Origin: Catenulispora pinisilvae
GTDB lineage: Bacteria > Actinomycetota > Actinomycetes > Streptomycetales > Catenulisporaceae
Length of the DNA stretch: 64,000 nt
Reading direction: 5' to 3'
Assembly (NCBI RefSeq): GCF_015356865.1
Contig: NZ_JAAFZA010000005.1
Coordinates: forward strand, 1-64,000
The first letter of the stretch is position 1, and the number at the start of each line of letters is the position of its first letter. Position numbers and translations under genes: made by a program. The notes below the pieces were generated by a model. That model was not told the DNA's origin. It made no database searches and saw nothing but the letters and a program-made list of their open reading frames with translations. Positions 8,043-16,738 of this stretch are shown here, in pieces.

Positions 8043-11000
8043 TTAGATATCCACGTTCGAGTTCAGGTTCTTCGGTCTCCACACGCGCCCTTCGCGCTGC
8101 TCCACTTGATCAGGCCGCCAGGGCGCGTCGACGTGGTGTAGCGCGACAGCGCGGCGCTGGACGTTGACACCGACTCCGAGCTTGTCGGTGGAACCGAGCA
8201 GGACGTTGACCTCTCCCTTGTTGCACTGGTCGAACAGCACCAGGCGCTGAGCGTCCGTGGCGGCTTCGTGAATGAAGCGGATACCCCGCACCGGGACGCC
8301 GGCGGCGATCAGCTGCTGTCGGATGATGCCGTAGACCTGGTTTCCCTTGTCCTTGTTCGGTGTGCCGAGGTCACAGAAGACCATTTGGAGCCGCCCGAGC
8401 GTGCCCGAGCCGTCGCCGACGAGTTCGAGGTCCTTGGTCCCGTGGTAAATGCGCGCGACGTTCGCCGCGACCGCACCGACCTTGCCAGGACCCTCGGGTT
8501 CGAGTCCGACAAGTGATTCGTGAAGCGCCACCTTGCGACCGTCTGAGCAGATCTTGAGCATGTTGTCTTCGTTGGCCGGCACTCCCCCGGCCCGGATGTC
8601 GTCCGCCCGGTCCGCCAGATCATGCACGTAGTCGCGCACAGCATCGGAAGCGTCAATGACCACGACGTGCCGCTCGGCATCGGGCCGCACGACGGGGAAG
8701 GCCTCCGGCGCCCGCAGCTCGGCGAACTCGGCCACTGTATGCATCAGCTCGGGGATGTTGATGATCTCGACCGGGCGGCGGTTGAGCCGGAAGCCGCCAT
8801 CCGGAGTGATCTCGACACCGGTTGCGAAGCGCACGAACAGCTTCGCCCAGGCGTCCGCCGAGGTCAGCCCAAGCTCTTCCAGACGCTGAGGCTGGAGATA
8901 GTGCTGAAGGATGAACAGCTCGAGGAGTGTGTTGGAGACCGGGGTACCGGTAAATCCGGTGACCACCGGCTGGCCTGGATGCCGACTGCGCTGCCAGGTC
9001 AGCTTCATGTCCAGGTCTTGAGCGCGCTTGGAACCGTTGATCGCGAAGCCGTCGGTGTGCACCGGCACGCCGAGGTTCTTGAAGTAGTGCATCTCATCGA
9101 CGAGCAGGTAGTCGGTTCCCAGGTGCTCGAAGAAGATCCCGTCGTCAGTGGCGTGGTTCAACAGCGTCTTGGCTTGGGCGTCCAGGTTGTCGACCATCTT
9201 GGCGATCTGCTTGATCTTGCGCGGGTCGGCATAGTCCGCGTTCGCCTCGATAAGCGCCGTTCTGTAGTCGGCGGCCAACGCCGTCAGGTACTCCACCTTG
9301 ACCGTCGGATGGACTGGCAGAGAGGTGAAGGACGGATGGGACATGACCACCGCGTCCCAGTCCTCCATCGCGCAGCGTGCCGCGAACAACTTGCGTCCGC
9401 GGGCCGTCGCAAGATCCTCTTTGCCCGCCATGAGAATCCGGGCGTTGGGGAACAGCCGCTTACCATCGCGAGCGATCTGCTCAAGCGTGCAGGGCACCAC
9501 AATGATCAGCGGCTTGGACGCCAGCCCGAGAGTCTTGAGCTTGATCGCGGCCATGAACATGGTCGCCGTCTTGCCGGTACCCACCGGATACGGGCACAGC
9601 GCGTCGTCTCCGGAGATCATGCGGGCGACCATGTCGCGCTGGTGAGGATACGGCTCGAACTCAGCATCCAAACCGGGGAAGGTCAAGTGCCCGCCGTCGT
9701 ACTTCCTGGGAACGACGGCGTTGAAGACCTGGTTGTAGGCGTAAGTGAGGCGGTCGGCGCGATCAGGTTCCTCCCGCCACCAATCGGCGAAACGTCCGGC
9801 CACGGCGTCCAGGCGGTCGTTCGCAACGATCGTCTCGTCCTGGTTGCGTACGCGTTTGTCGTCGACTACGTCATAGACCACAGGCGCCTTGCCGTTGAGA
9901 CCGTATTCGAGCAGCCGATACGCGTTGAGCCGGGTGGTGCCCCAATCGGCCGTGGCTGCCGCGGACTCTTCCGCGCGCCGAGTGGCGGTCACACTCCACG
10001 TGTTGGTGCGTGGTTCATGCCAGACCTTCACCGGGAATCCGAGCAGTTCCTGAGCGAAGTCTCGTACGTCCGTGGCCGGGATCCACGGTGCACCGAGGCT
10101 GGCTTCAATCTGCTCCGGTTCGAGATCTACGGGGATGACGGCTTCGAGCGCCGGGATGTTCCCGCCGAAGCGGTCGCTGCCAATGACGGACGCCGCTCGT
10201 GCTCGCACCAGCTTGGCCCGCACGTTCCCGCTCAAGTACTCATCGGCCGGCACCCAGCTATTCGTGTCCGGGTCGATGAACGCGAGCCCGGTGAGGCGCC
10301 GCGCCGCTTCCTGCGCGTCGACTCCCAGCAGCGCGACCACGCGGTCGAAGTCGAACCTACCGAGCTCATCGCGGCAAAGTGCGATGGCTTCAGCGGGGCT
10401 CTCAGCGTGCGTCGCGCGCTCACGCGGCCGGTTGACGCGGCGGGTGAGCAGAGCGGCCTTGGTCGCTGTGCGGCTGTCGTCGTCGAAGTCCTCCAAAGCC
10501 AGGACCGTGACGAAGTCCGGGTCACGGCGAAATCCGCCCATCGACGGCCGCCGACGCGAGGCGGTCACTGAACCGTCTTCGTCGGGCTTCCCTTCCACGA
10601 CCGTGTACCGATTGAGATACCCGTGAGCCCTGACGTAAGCGTCATAGCGACGCGCCGCTTCGGCCCGAAGAGGGGCAAGCTCCTCGTCAGGCCGGCTGTG
10701 GTCGGGCTCTGCGTTCAACAGGGTGAGCGCCGCGTCGCGGAGGGCCACCAGCTTCGGCAGTTCCTTGCCGGGTCGTTCGACCGCGGCAAGCGCACCATCG
10801 ACCACTTCGTACACGAGACCGTCGACCAGGTGGAACGAGCCCTCCTTTTTGCCGTCGGCGCGCAGTTCGAAGGGCGCGGTCTCCGCGGTGATCGGCGCGG
10901 CACCGGCATCTACGCACCACCGTCGGCCCGTCTCGGCGGCCCGGCGCACGATCTCACCCCCGGCGGCCGCGATCGCGAGCTCGATCGGAGGATCGTCCGG

Positions 11001-12011
11001 ACGGGCGTCAACCCGCAGAGTGCGGCCCCAGCGCGGTGCCTTGTCTTCGGCCAGGTCGCCGAGCACCATGCTCGGGTTCGTCAGAAAGTATCCGTTGACC
11101 TGCTGACCCCCGACCGATGGTCCGGTCGTGATCCATTGGTCCTGGCCGGGACGAGCCGGTTCGCCAGCCCGACGGCGGCGCAGCACCAGGACGTCGACGA
11201 GGGGTTCCGTACCACCAGAGGTGAGAGCGTCGTTGGGCAGACGTATCGCACCGAGCAGCTCGGCCTCGCGGGCTATCAGAGCCCGGGCCATCTGGCCGGT
11301 GCTTCCCGCCGCGTCCATGGTGTACCGCGACGTGACCAGCACAGCGACGCCCCCGGGCCGCAACGCCTTCACCGAGCGGTAGATGAAGTAGTTGTGCAGG
11401 TTGGCAGTCAGTTCGCGCGGCGCCGTCGGGTCGTAGACCTTGGTGTCCCCGAACGGTACGTTGCCCAGCACCGCGTCCATGCCGTACGACGGAACCGACG
11501 TTTCCTCCAGCCTCGCCGCGTGGATCGTGGCGTCCGGGTGAAGGATCCGAGTAATGGCGGCCGTGGTGGGGTCACGTTCGACACCGGTCCAGGCCGCGGG
11601 TATCGCATCGGGGGTGCTCGCGATGAACGCGCCGGCACCACAACCTGGTTCGAGGATCCTCCCGCCGGAGAATCCCAGGTCGGTGAGGATCTGCCAGCAT
11701 GCCGCAGTGATCTGCGGCGGTGTGTAGAAGGCGTTGTAGGCCGCCTGAATCCCGTGATTGTAATGATCCTCGGGAAGCAGGAACGCTATGCGCTCGCCGA
11801 TCTCCTTCCAGCTTCCAGTTCGAGAGCGTTCCAAGGCTGGTGCCAGCGGTCCCCATCCGGACCAGCCGCGTAGCTTCGCCAGGTCTTCCGATGCTGGTGC
11901 TTGATGCGGAGCCTGGTGTAGCTGGTCCAGGGCTTCCAGCGCGACCAGGCTGGCACGAGCGCGGCGGATCGGACCGACATCCGTGCTCTGGGCGATGGTG
12001 GCTTCGGCCAT
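8043..12011 (-). CDS. N12-class adenine methylase fused to SNF2/DEAD-type helicase, ended by a premature TAA
   Basis: 1322 aa. Residues about 80-300 are an adenine methylase: AdoMet motif LEPGCGAGAFI near 119-130 and catalytic-loop equivalent GNVPFGD near 183-189. Residues about 780-1322 are a superfamily 2 helicase: Walker A CPYPVGTGKT near 804, DEMH box in LLVDEMHYFKN near 969, TGTPVSN, then LGVGVNVQRR and QREGRVWRP near 1304. The frame stops at TAA (8043-8045) straight after NVDI, while codons beyond it in the same frame read RYVTKDSFDAFMWQTLE, the usual continuation in this family. Such proteins occur on plasmids, integrative elements and phages; a replication or DNA-protection role is inferred. 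Confidence 0.85.
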   Translation of the reverse strand: MAEATIAQSTDVGPIRRARASLVALEALDQLHQAPHQAPASEDLAKLRGWSGWGPLAPALERSRTGSWKEIGERIAFLLPEDHYNHGIQAAYNAFYTPPQITAACWQILTDLGFSGGRILEPGCGAGAFIASTPDAIPAAWTGVERDPTTAAITRILHPDATIHAARLEETSVPSYGMDAVLGNVPFGDTKVYDPTAPRELTANLHNYFIYRSVKALRPGGVAVLVTSRYTMDAAGSTGQMARALIAREAELLGAIRLPNDALTSGGTEPLVDVLVLRRRRAGEPARPGQDQWITTGPSVGGQQVNGYFLTNPSMVLGDLAEDKAPRWGRTLRVDARPDDPPIELAIAAAGGEIVRRAAETGRRWCVDAGAAPITAETAPFELRADGKKEGSFHLVDGLVYEVVDGALAAVERPGKELPKLVALRDAALTLLNAEPDHSRPDEELAPLRAEAARRYDAYVRAHGYLNRYTVVEGKPDEDGSVTASRRRPSMGGFRRDPDFVTVLALEDFDDDSRTATKAALLTRRVNRPRERATHAESPAEAIALCRDELGRFDFDRVVALLGVDAQEAARRLTGLAFIDPDTNSWVPADEYLSGNVRAKLVRARAASVIGSDRFGGNIPALEAVIPVDLEPEQIEASLGAPWIPATDVRDFAQELLGFPVKVWHEPRTNTWSVTATRRAEESAAATADWGTTRLNAYRLLEYGLNGKAPVVYDVVDDKRVRNQDETIVANDRLDAVAGRFADWWREEPDRADRLTYAYNQVFNAVVPRKYDGGHLTFPGLDAEFEPYPHQRDMVARMISGDDALCPYPVGTGKTATMFMAAIKLKTLGLASKPLIIVVPCTLEQIARDGKRLFPNARILMAGKEDLATARGRKLFAARCAMEDWDAVVMSHPSFTSLPVHPTVKVEYLTALAADYRTALIEANADYADPRKIKQIAKMVDNLDAQAKTLLNHATDDGIFFEHLGTDYLLVDEMHYFKNLGVPVHTDGFAINGSKRAQDLDMKLTWQRSRHPGQPVVTGFTGTPVSNTLLELFILQHYLQPQRLEELGLTSADAWAKLFVRFATGVEITPDGGFRLNRRPVEIINIPELMHTVAEFAELRAPEAFPVVRPDAERHVVVIDASDAVRDYVHDLADRADDIRAGGVPANEDNMLKICSDGRKVALHESLVGLEPEGPGKVGAVAANVARIYHGTKDLELVGDGSGTLGRLQMVFCDLGTPNKDKGNQVYGIIRQQLIAAGVPVRGIRFIHEAATDAQRLVLFDQCNKGEVNVLLGSTDKLGVGVNVQRRAVALHHVDAPWRPDQVEQREGRVWRPKNLNSNVDI

Positions 12012-12065
12012 CGTGCGGCCTCCGTGTGGTGCGGCCCGGCGGCGAGCCGGGGCTTTGCGGGCAGC

Positions 12066-12518
12066 TCAGATGGCGTAGAAGGCGAGGGAGGCTTCGAACG
12101 CGGCATCGTCCGACTGGTGGGAGCGGTAGGGACCGTCGTCCTGGCTCGGCGAGACGCCGGGCATGGTCAGCAGTACCGCCAGCCAGGCACGGATCTCGTT
12201 GGCGGGCAGGACCGCCCCGAAGCCGGCGCGCCAGATTGTCGGCAGACGCCTTCCGGCACCGGCGTGGAGAGCCAGCAGGGACCAGCCGTCTTCTTCGGTC
12301 CACCGCAGTTCCACGCGCTCGGCACTGACGAAGGTGTGATGCCAGGGATCATCGAAGTCGTCGTCAGGCGGCAGCAGCGTCATCGAGGCCGAGCGGACGG
12401 TGCCGGTGTTGAAGGTCGCGTCACCGACGCGAATGTCTTCCAGCAGCAGCGCGACGCGCACCGCCTCGATATAGGCCTGGTGGTCTGCCCGGTTGGCTCT
12501 GGATTCGGTGGTGGTCAT
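12066..12518 (-). CDS. Hypothetical protein, possibly DUF6292-like
   Basis: A 150-aa protein starting MTTTESRANRADHQAYIEAV. Its alternating strands and WTEEDGWSLLALHAG recall small DUF6292-type proteins of actinobacterial mobile elements, but this is a resemblance only. It sits between the methylase/helicase gene (55 bases downstream) and the DUF4913-like gene (46 bases upstream), all on the same strand, so it probably belongs to the long transfer/replication operon. No catalytic motif, signal peptide or membrane segment is visible. Confidence 0.6.
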   Translation of the reverse strand: MTTTESRANRADHQAYIEAVRVALLLEDIRVGDATFNTGTVRSASMTLLPPDDDFDDPWHHTFVSAERVELRWTEEDGWSLLALHAGAGRRLPTIWRAGFGAVLPANEIRAWLAVLLTMPGVSPSQDDGPYRSHQSDDAAFEASLAFYAI

Positions 12519-12563
12519 GGGAGTCCTCGATCTCAGTTCAGCGTTTCAGGTGGTGACAATGGA

Positions 12564-13355
12564 CTAACGGTGGAAGGTGCTGTCGAAGGCGAGCTCCGTG
12601 TGGTCGGCGCGGAACCACATCGCGTCTTCGTCCTCGGCGGGGGCGATGGCCCACCAAGAACCGTCGTAGTAGGTGAACGCAGCGATGCTCGCGTGCTGCG
12701 GATGAGCCAGTCCGGCCCTGGTCAGGGCACGCATCTGCGCCCCGGAGAGCATGTTGAGTTCGGGCATGGTGATCGCCCCGGTTTCGGAGGAGGCTGGGCG
12801 CAGCAGCTGCGGAATCCCGGCCAGCGGGTCGGCGCCCACCCACCTACCGGTCTGCTCGGTGCTGAGATCCGTGTTAGGGCTCGCGTGACCGGCTCTGCAA
12901 CCGCCAGCCCACCAGATCGAAACGTGGCCAAGAAAGGTGACAAGGGCCTGATGCCAGTAGACGGCTGACTGTCCAGCGCCCTCGGGCCCGTAAGCCTCCG
13001 CTCGCCAAGCGCGCAGCGCCCAGAGTTCTTCGATGAGTTCTGGGTGCTGTGGCCAGCAACCGGGTAGCCGATCTTCGAGAACCAAGCGGTAGCGACCGAC
13101 AAGCCACGCGGTCCAGTTGCGCAGCTGCTCCCAGGCCAGGGTGTACTCCGGCTCGGTCATGGCGTGCCATTCGCACAGCGATCGATGAGAACCACCAGCT
13201 CCGGTCTGGCCCTCACCATCCTCCGCGGCCTTCGGCGTGCCCCGCGTCCTGCGTGTCAGGCCGCTCGCGGTTTGCCGGGGCCGGCCGCGGATCCGACGTC
13301 CGGCGTTCGGGGCGACAGACGGCGGCCCAGCATGGCGTTCGTCGAAGGCGCTCAC
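12564..13355 (-). CDS. DUF4913-like protein of the conjugation operon
   Basis: 263 aa from a GTG that overlaps the coupling-protein stop (GTGA) and follows AAGGAGGAG with a 5-base spacer, so its translation is coupled. The N-terminal 60 residues are basic and low in complexity. The core from about residue 62 (EWHAMTEPEYTLAWEQLRNW, later RLPGCWPQHPELIEELWALR) resembles the Trp-rich DUF4913 proteins next to T4SS coupling proteins in actinobacterial elements. The C-terminus (SIAAFTYYDGSWWAIAP) adds a second Trp-rich part. Function is unknown; a role accessory to DNA transfer is inferred from position. Confidence 0.65.
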   Translation of the reverse strand: MSAFDERHAGPPSVAPNAGRRIRGRPRQTASGLTRRTRGTPKAAEDGEGQTGAGGSHRSLCEWHAMTEPEYTLAWEQLRNWTAWLVGRYRLVLEDRLPGCWPQHPELIEELWALRAWRAEAYGPEGAGQSAVYWHQALVTFLGHVSIWWAGGCRAGHASPNTDLSTEQTGRWVGADPLAGIPQLLRPASSETGAITMPELNMLSGAQMRALTRAGLAHPQHASIAAFTYYDGSWWAIAPAEDEDAMWFRADHTELAFDSTFHR

Positions 13356-15184
13356 GGGATCTCCTCCTTCATCACTGGTGCGGAATGCTCAGCGAGGACT
13401 GTGTACGCGGCCCTTTCCGCGTTGGCGTATAGCGCCGCGTCGGGACCCTCGTAGTGCCGGGTCATGCGGATCTTCACCGCTGGAGTGGTGGCGTGGATGA
13501 CCAGCGCTTCGCGTTCGGCCGAGCTGAGTGTCCGGATTTCCTCGGCGGTCATGGTCTTGTGCTGCTGAATCGAGGTACCGGTGGTTATCGAGCCGTCGTC
13601 CGAGCGCTGGTAGCTGGTCATGTGCCGGTCGTACTCGCCCACCAAGTTCTCCGAGAGATCACGCAATTCGTTGCCCGACAGGCCACCGAGGATGAGCTTC
13701 ACGGTCGCGGCGCCCCAGAGCATCGCGGCTTGTTCCGCGCCCCAGCGAGCTTCGGCCTGGGCACGGGACTGGAGGATGGCTGCGATGAAGATGCCGGAAC
13801 CGCCGGCGAACGACATCAGGTCGGGCAGGGACGGGAGCGGGACGACGTTGGCGATCTCGTCGAGGAACAGGGCAAGCGGCGGATCGAGCCGGCCGCCCGG
13901 CATCGTGTCGGCGATGCGCTTCGCGGTCTCGATCAGCTCGTCAACGAACACCGCGATGAGCGGCGCGAGAGCGCTCGCTTGTTTCCTTTCGACCAGGAGG
14001 TAGATGGTCCCCTTCGCACGCAGGAACGCTTCCAGGTCGAAGCCGTCAGACTCGGTTTCCGGGCAGAACGTGGCCTGTGCGGTCGGCGAGAGCAGCGGGG
14101 CCAGCGCCGTCTGGACGGTGGTCCACAGGCCGGACTTGGTCTCCGGCGGCGTTCGATAGAGGCCGTCGAGCAACTGAGCACTGCCGGGTGCGGCAGCCGG
14201 GTGATCACGCAGGAGCTTGACCGGGGTGTCGTCGCGATCGTTGAGGGACCAGGCAAGTACGTCGAGCATGGAGCGGCCGGCGAGCGCGGCGGCATGCAAC
14301 CACAAGGTGAGCAAGTTAGTAGCGTTGGCACCGAAGTACCCGGCGTTCGATGAGTCCTGCTTCTCACTGCGCCCGACGGTGACCATCACCTCAGCTCGCT
14401 CACGAGCTTTGTCCAGGTTCTTACAACCAGAGGTAGGCGACCAGCGGACCATCGAAGGCCACGACGTCATCCCAGTCGGAGCCATGACCGCAACGAGGCC
14501 TTGTAAGCTCCGCAACGCCGCAGTGGCCAGCAGCACATCCATCCGCATCGACGTGACCAGCGCGGGCCCCGGCCAGCGGTGCACCCATGGAATGACCACC
14601 TGTGAAGACTTGCCCTGACGGGGAGCAGCGATCACGACGACCGAGTCCTCCGTCGACACAGCCAGCTTCAGCTTGTCGGGTACGGAGTCGCCGAGCGGCA
14701 GCCCGACGTCGGTCAGCCCGAACGGGGTCTTCTTCAAGCTCGGGCGCACCACCGGCCCGCGCTTGATGACCGCCGATGCGGCCAAGTGGACCGTGAGTTC
14801 CTTGCGCGTAGCGAATCCGTCATCACGTCGCTTAAAGCGACCCCACACGCGAAGACCGACCACCGTCAATCCGGCGGAAGCGACGAGCAGAAGACAACCC
14901 GCGCCGTAGAACAATGCGGGCCCAGGAAGTACTGCGGCTACGTCGGTCGGCCAAGCCGAGCGCGGATCGCTCAGATGCCCGGGCAGGCGCAGGACGATCG
15001 ACAGACTCCCCGAGGGCGAAACGTGGGGAAGGCCGCCCTGCGCCAATAGCCCGGCCGCTTCGCCCCACATCCAGGTACCGAACCCGGCGATCATGAGCAC
15101 GCCAACCGCGATCATGAGAACCAAGTCCTTGCCATCATGCACGAGATGCCGGGCAGGAGACGGACCGTCAGAACGTGAACCCAT
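13352..15184 (-). CDS. Type IV secretion coupling protein (VirD4/TraG-like ATPase)
   Basis: 610 aa. Two N-terminal membrane stretches (residues about 22-48 and 85-112) anchor it in the membrane. The cytoplasmic ATPase has Walker A AAPRQGKSS near 186-194, with Ala rather than the usual first Gly, and Walker B LALFLDEIAN near 425. A later ILQSRAQAEARWG is typical of the TraG/TraD family. It should bring the transferred DNA-protein complex to the secretion channel. It lies 21 bases after the VirB4 gene and overlaps the next gene by 4 bases. No relaxase partner was seen in the window. Confidence 0.88.
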   Translation of the reverse strand: MGSRSDGPSPARHLVHDGKDLVLMIAVGVLMIAGFGTWMWGEAAGLLAQGGLPHVSPSGSLSIVLRLPGHLSDPRSAWPTDVAAVLPGPALFYGAGCLLLVASAGLTVVGLRVWGRFKRRDDGFATRKELTVHLAASAVIKRGPVVRPSLKKTPFGLTDVGLPLGDSVPDKLKLAVSTEDSVVVIAAPRQGKSSQVVIPWVHRWPGPALVTSMRMDVLLATAALRSLQGLVAVMAPTGMTSWPSMVRWSPTSGCKNLDKARERAEVMVTVGRSEKQDSSNAGYFGANATNLLTLWLHAAALAGRSMLDVLAWSLNDRDDTPVKLLRDHPAAAPGSAQLLDGLYRTPPETKSGLWTTVQTALAPLLSPTAQATFCPETESDGFDLEAFLRAKGTIYLLVERKQASALAPLIAVFVDELIETAKRIADTMPGGRLDPPLALFLDEIANVVPLPSLPDLMSFAGGSGIFIAAILQSRAQAEARWGAEQAAMLWGAATVKLILGGLSGNELRDLSENLVGEYDRHMTSYQRSDDGSITTGTSIQQHKTMTAEEIRTLSSAEREALVIHATTPAVKIRMTRHYEGPDAALYANAERAAYTVLAEHSAPVMKEEIP

Positions 15185-15205
15185 CGTGGACCAGCCTCCT
15201 TCCGT

Positions 15206-16738
15206 CTAGGCGGACATCCGCTGGTTGGTGTAGAACCACTCGCGTTCGAGAGGGGTCAGTTCCAGACGAACCGCAGCCGAGTGATGGCGTCCGACCTTCC
15301 AGAGTGCGTGGCCGATATGCGCCGCGCCCCAGGAGGCGATGTAGGCGCATTCGGGGCCTGTCAGCCCAATGGCGTCGCGGGTCATCGCGAGCGGAGCGAC
15401 GTCCTGGGCCAGGCACACCCGCACGTCACAGCTGGCAATGAGGTTCGCCGCGATGGCTGCTTCCGGGCTGCCGGCCGCGCCGACAGTCTCGAAGTCGGCC
15501 AACCGGTGGGTGGCGAGGCCCTGGATCGTGCCGGTAGCACGAGACAGACGCAGGTCACCGTCGAGCTTGCGCACCATCGCGGGAATCCGCATTGCCCGCC
15601 ACAGCTCATCGCGCACGACAAAACGCACCGGGCCCGCGGGATCGTCGATCGCGGACTGACCCCAAGAGGAGACGCATGCGAGGGTCATCGCGATCGTCTC
15701 GTCCCCCCGCCCATTGAGCCGCGAAAGATCGACGGTCTGAATCGGTGCGGTGAAGTCGAGCGCAACGGTGGTCGGGCCGTCGAACAGACCTGAGAGAGAA
15801 CCGTGGACCATGGCACGGAGCGCATCAGTGACCGGTCGCACGAGCTCGCGTAGTTCCTCGGCATCCCCACCGCGGACCCGTAGATCCTGGGCCATCTCGT
15901 CCGTTGGGTCTCGAAGTACGGCCCACACCTGCGGCAATGTCGGATCCACCAGGCGAGTGGCCCCGCGGGCATGTCCCGTCGCCTCGTGAATGGCGAGCGA
16001 AACTGCGGCCTCTTCCGTCGGAGACAGCGGGCGCCCGAGCTTCGTGGCCAGCAGGGCGTTGAGCAACGTGAGCCGTCGCCGGTGGATCTCGGCCAGGCGT
16101 TCCTCCAACTCGACAGGATCACTGGGCAGGTCTTCACCGAGCGGTCCGGCATCGAGTGGGTTGAGCCGGGCGGGCAGCCCCGGGCCCAGTTGGACCGGCT
16201 CCACACCGAGCCCCTGCGCGAGTTCTCTGTACTCGTTCTTCAGGTCGCCGAGAACGAGGGTCTTGACACCGTAGGACATCAGCCGGAGAGAAAGAGCTTT
16301 GATGTGCGCGGACTTACCCGCCCCGGGAATGCCGGTGAACAGCACGTTGGGGTTGGTGATCAGTCCGGCGTTGAGCCAGGCGATCGGATGGCAGGAGAAC
16401 GCCCCGCCGGTGAGTAGGTTCGTGCCGATGTAGGGTCCGATCGCCGGGATGCCACCGCCGTAGAGAAACGGGTAGAGCCCGGCGAGCTGTGCGGTTGCGG
16501 CCCGGTAGACCCGAGGCTGCGGTGCACGGACAGCGCGGCCGGAGTACGGCCGATTGGTCCCGCGGCGCGGAGCTCCGCCAGCGCGGTGTGGCTTGCCCCG
16601 GTCGACTGCGGTGGCCTCCGTGGCACGGAGAACGGCGGGGACGAGAGGCCGAAGGTCAGTCATGGCGACAGCTGGAAGGCTCATGGCGGCATCGCGCTGG
16701 CGACGCCTGGTCGCAGGGGTGCGCATCATACTCACCAC
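15206..16738 (-). CDS. VirB4-like conjugation ATPase
   Basis: 510 aa. After a basic N-terminus, the protein has TNPNVLFTGIPGAGKSAHIK (Walker A, residues about 130-147), then KTLVLGDLKNEYRELAQGLG, a VirB4/TraC-type stretch. VVRDELWRAMRI resembles the Walker B region, and LSRATGTIQGLATHR the following conserved segment. It powers assembly and function of the type IV channel. The GTG start region overlaps the SCO6880 stop by 7 bases, so the real start may be this GTG, the next one or ATG 16729. It is shorter than many VirB4 proteins; the N-terminal VirB4 part appears to be supplied by the separate SCO6880 protein. Confidence 0.85.
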   Translation of the reverse strand: MVSMMRTPATRRRQRDAAMSLPAVAMTDLRPLVPAVLRATEATAVDRGKPHRAGGAPRRGTNRPYSGRAVRAPQPRVYRAATAQLAGLYPFLYGGGIPAIGPYIGTNLLTGGAFSCHPIAWLNAGLITNPNVLFTGIPGAGKSAHIKALSLRLMSYGVKTLVLGDLKNEYRELAQGLGVEPVQLGPGLPARLNPLDAGPLGEDLPSDPVELEERLAEIHRRRLTLLNALLATKLGRPLSPTEEAAVSLAIHEATGHARGATRLVDPTLPQVWAVLRDPTDEMAQDLRVRGGDAEELRELVRPVTDALRAMVHGSLSGLFDGPTTVALDFTAPIQTVDLSRLNGRGDETIAMTLACVSSWGQSAIDDPAGPVRFVVRDELWRAMRIPAMVRKLDGDLRLSRATGTIQGLATHRLADFETVGAAGSPEAAIAANLIASCDVRVCLAQDVAPLAMTRDAIGLTGPECAYIASWGAAHIGHALWKVGRHHSAAVRLELTPLEREWFYTNQRMSA

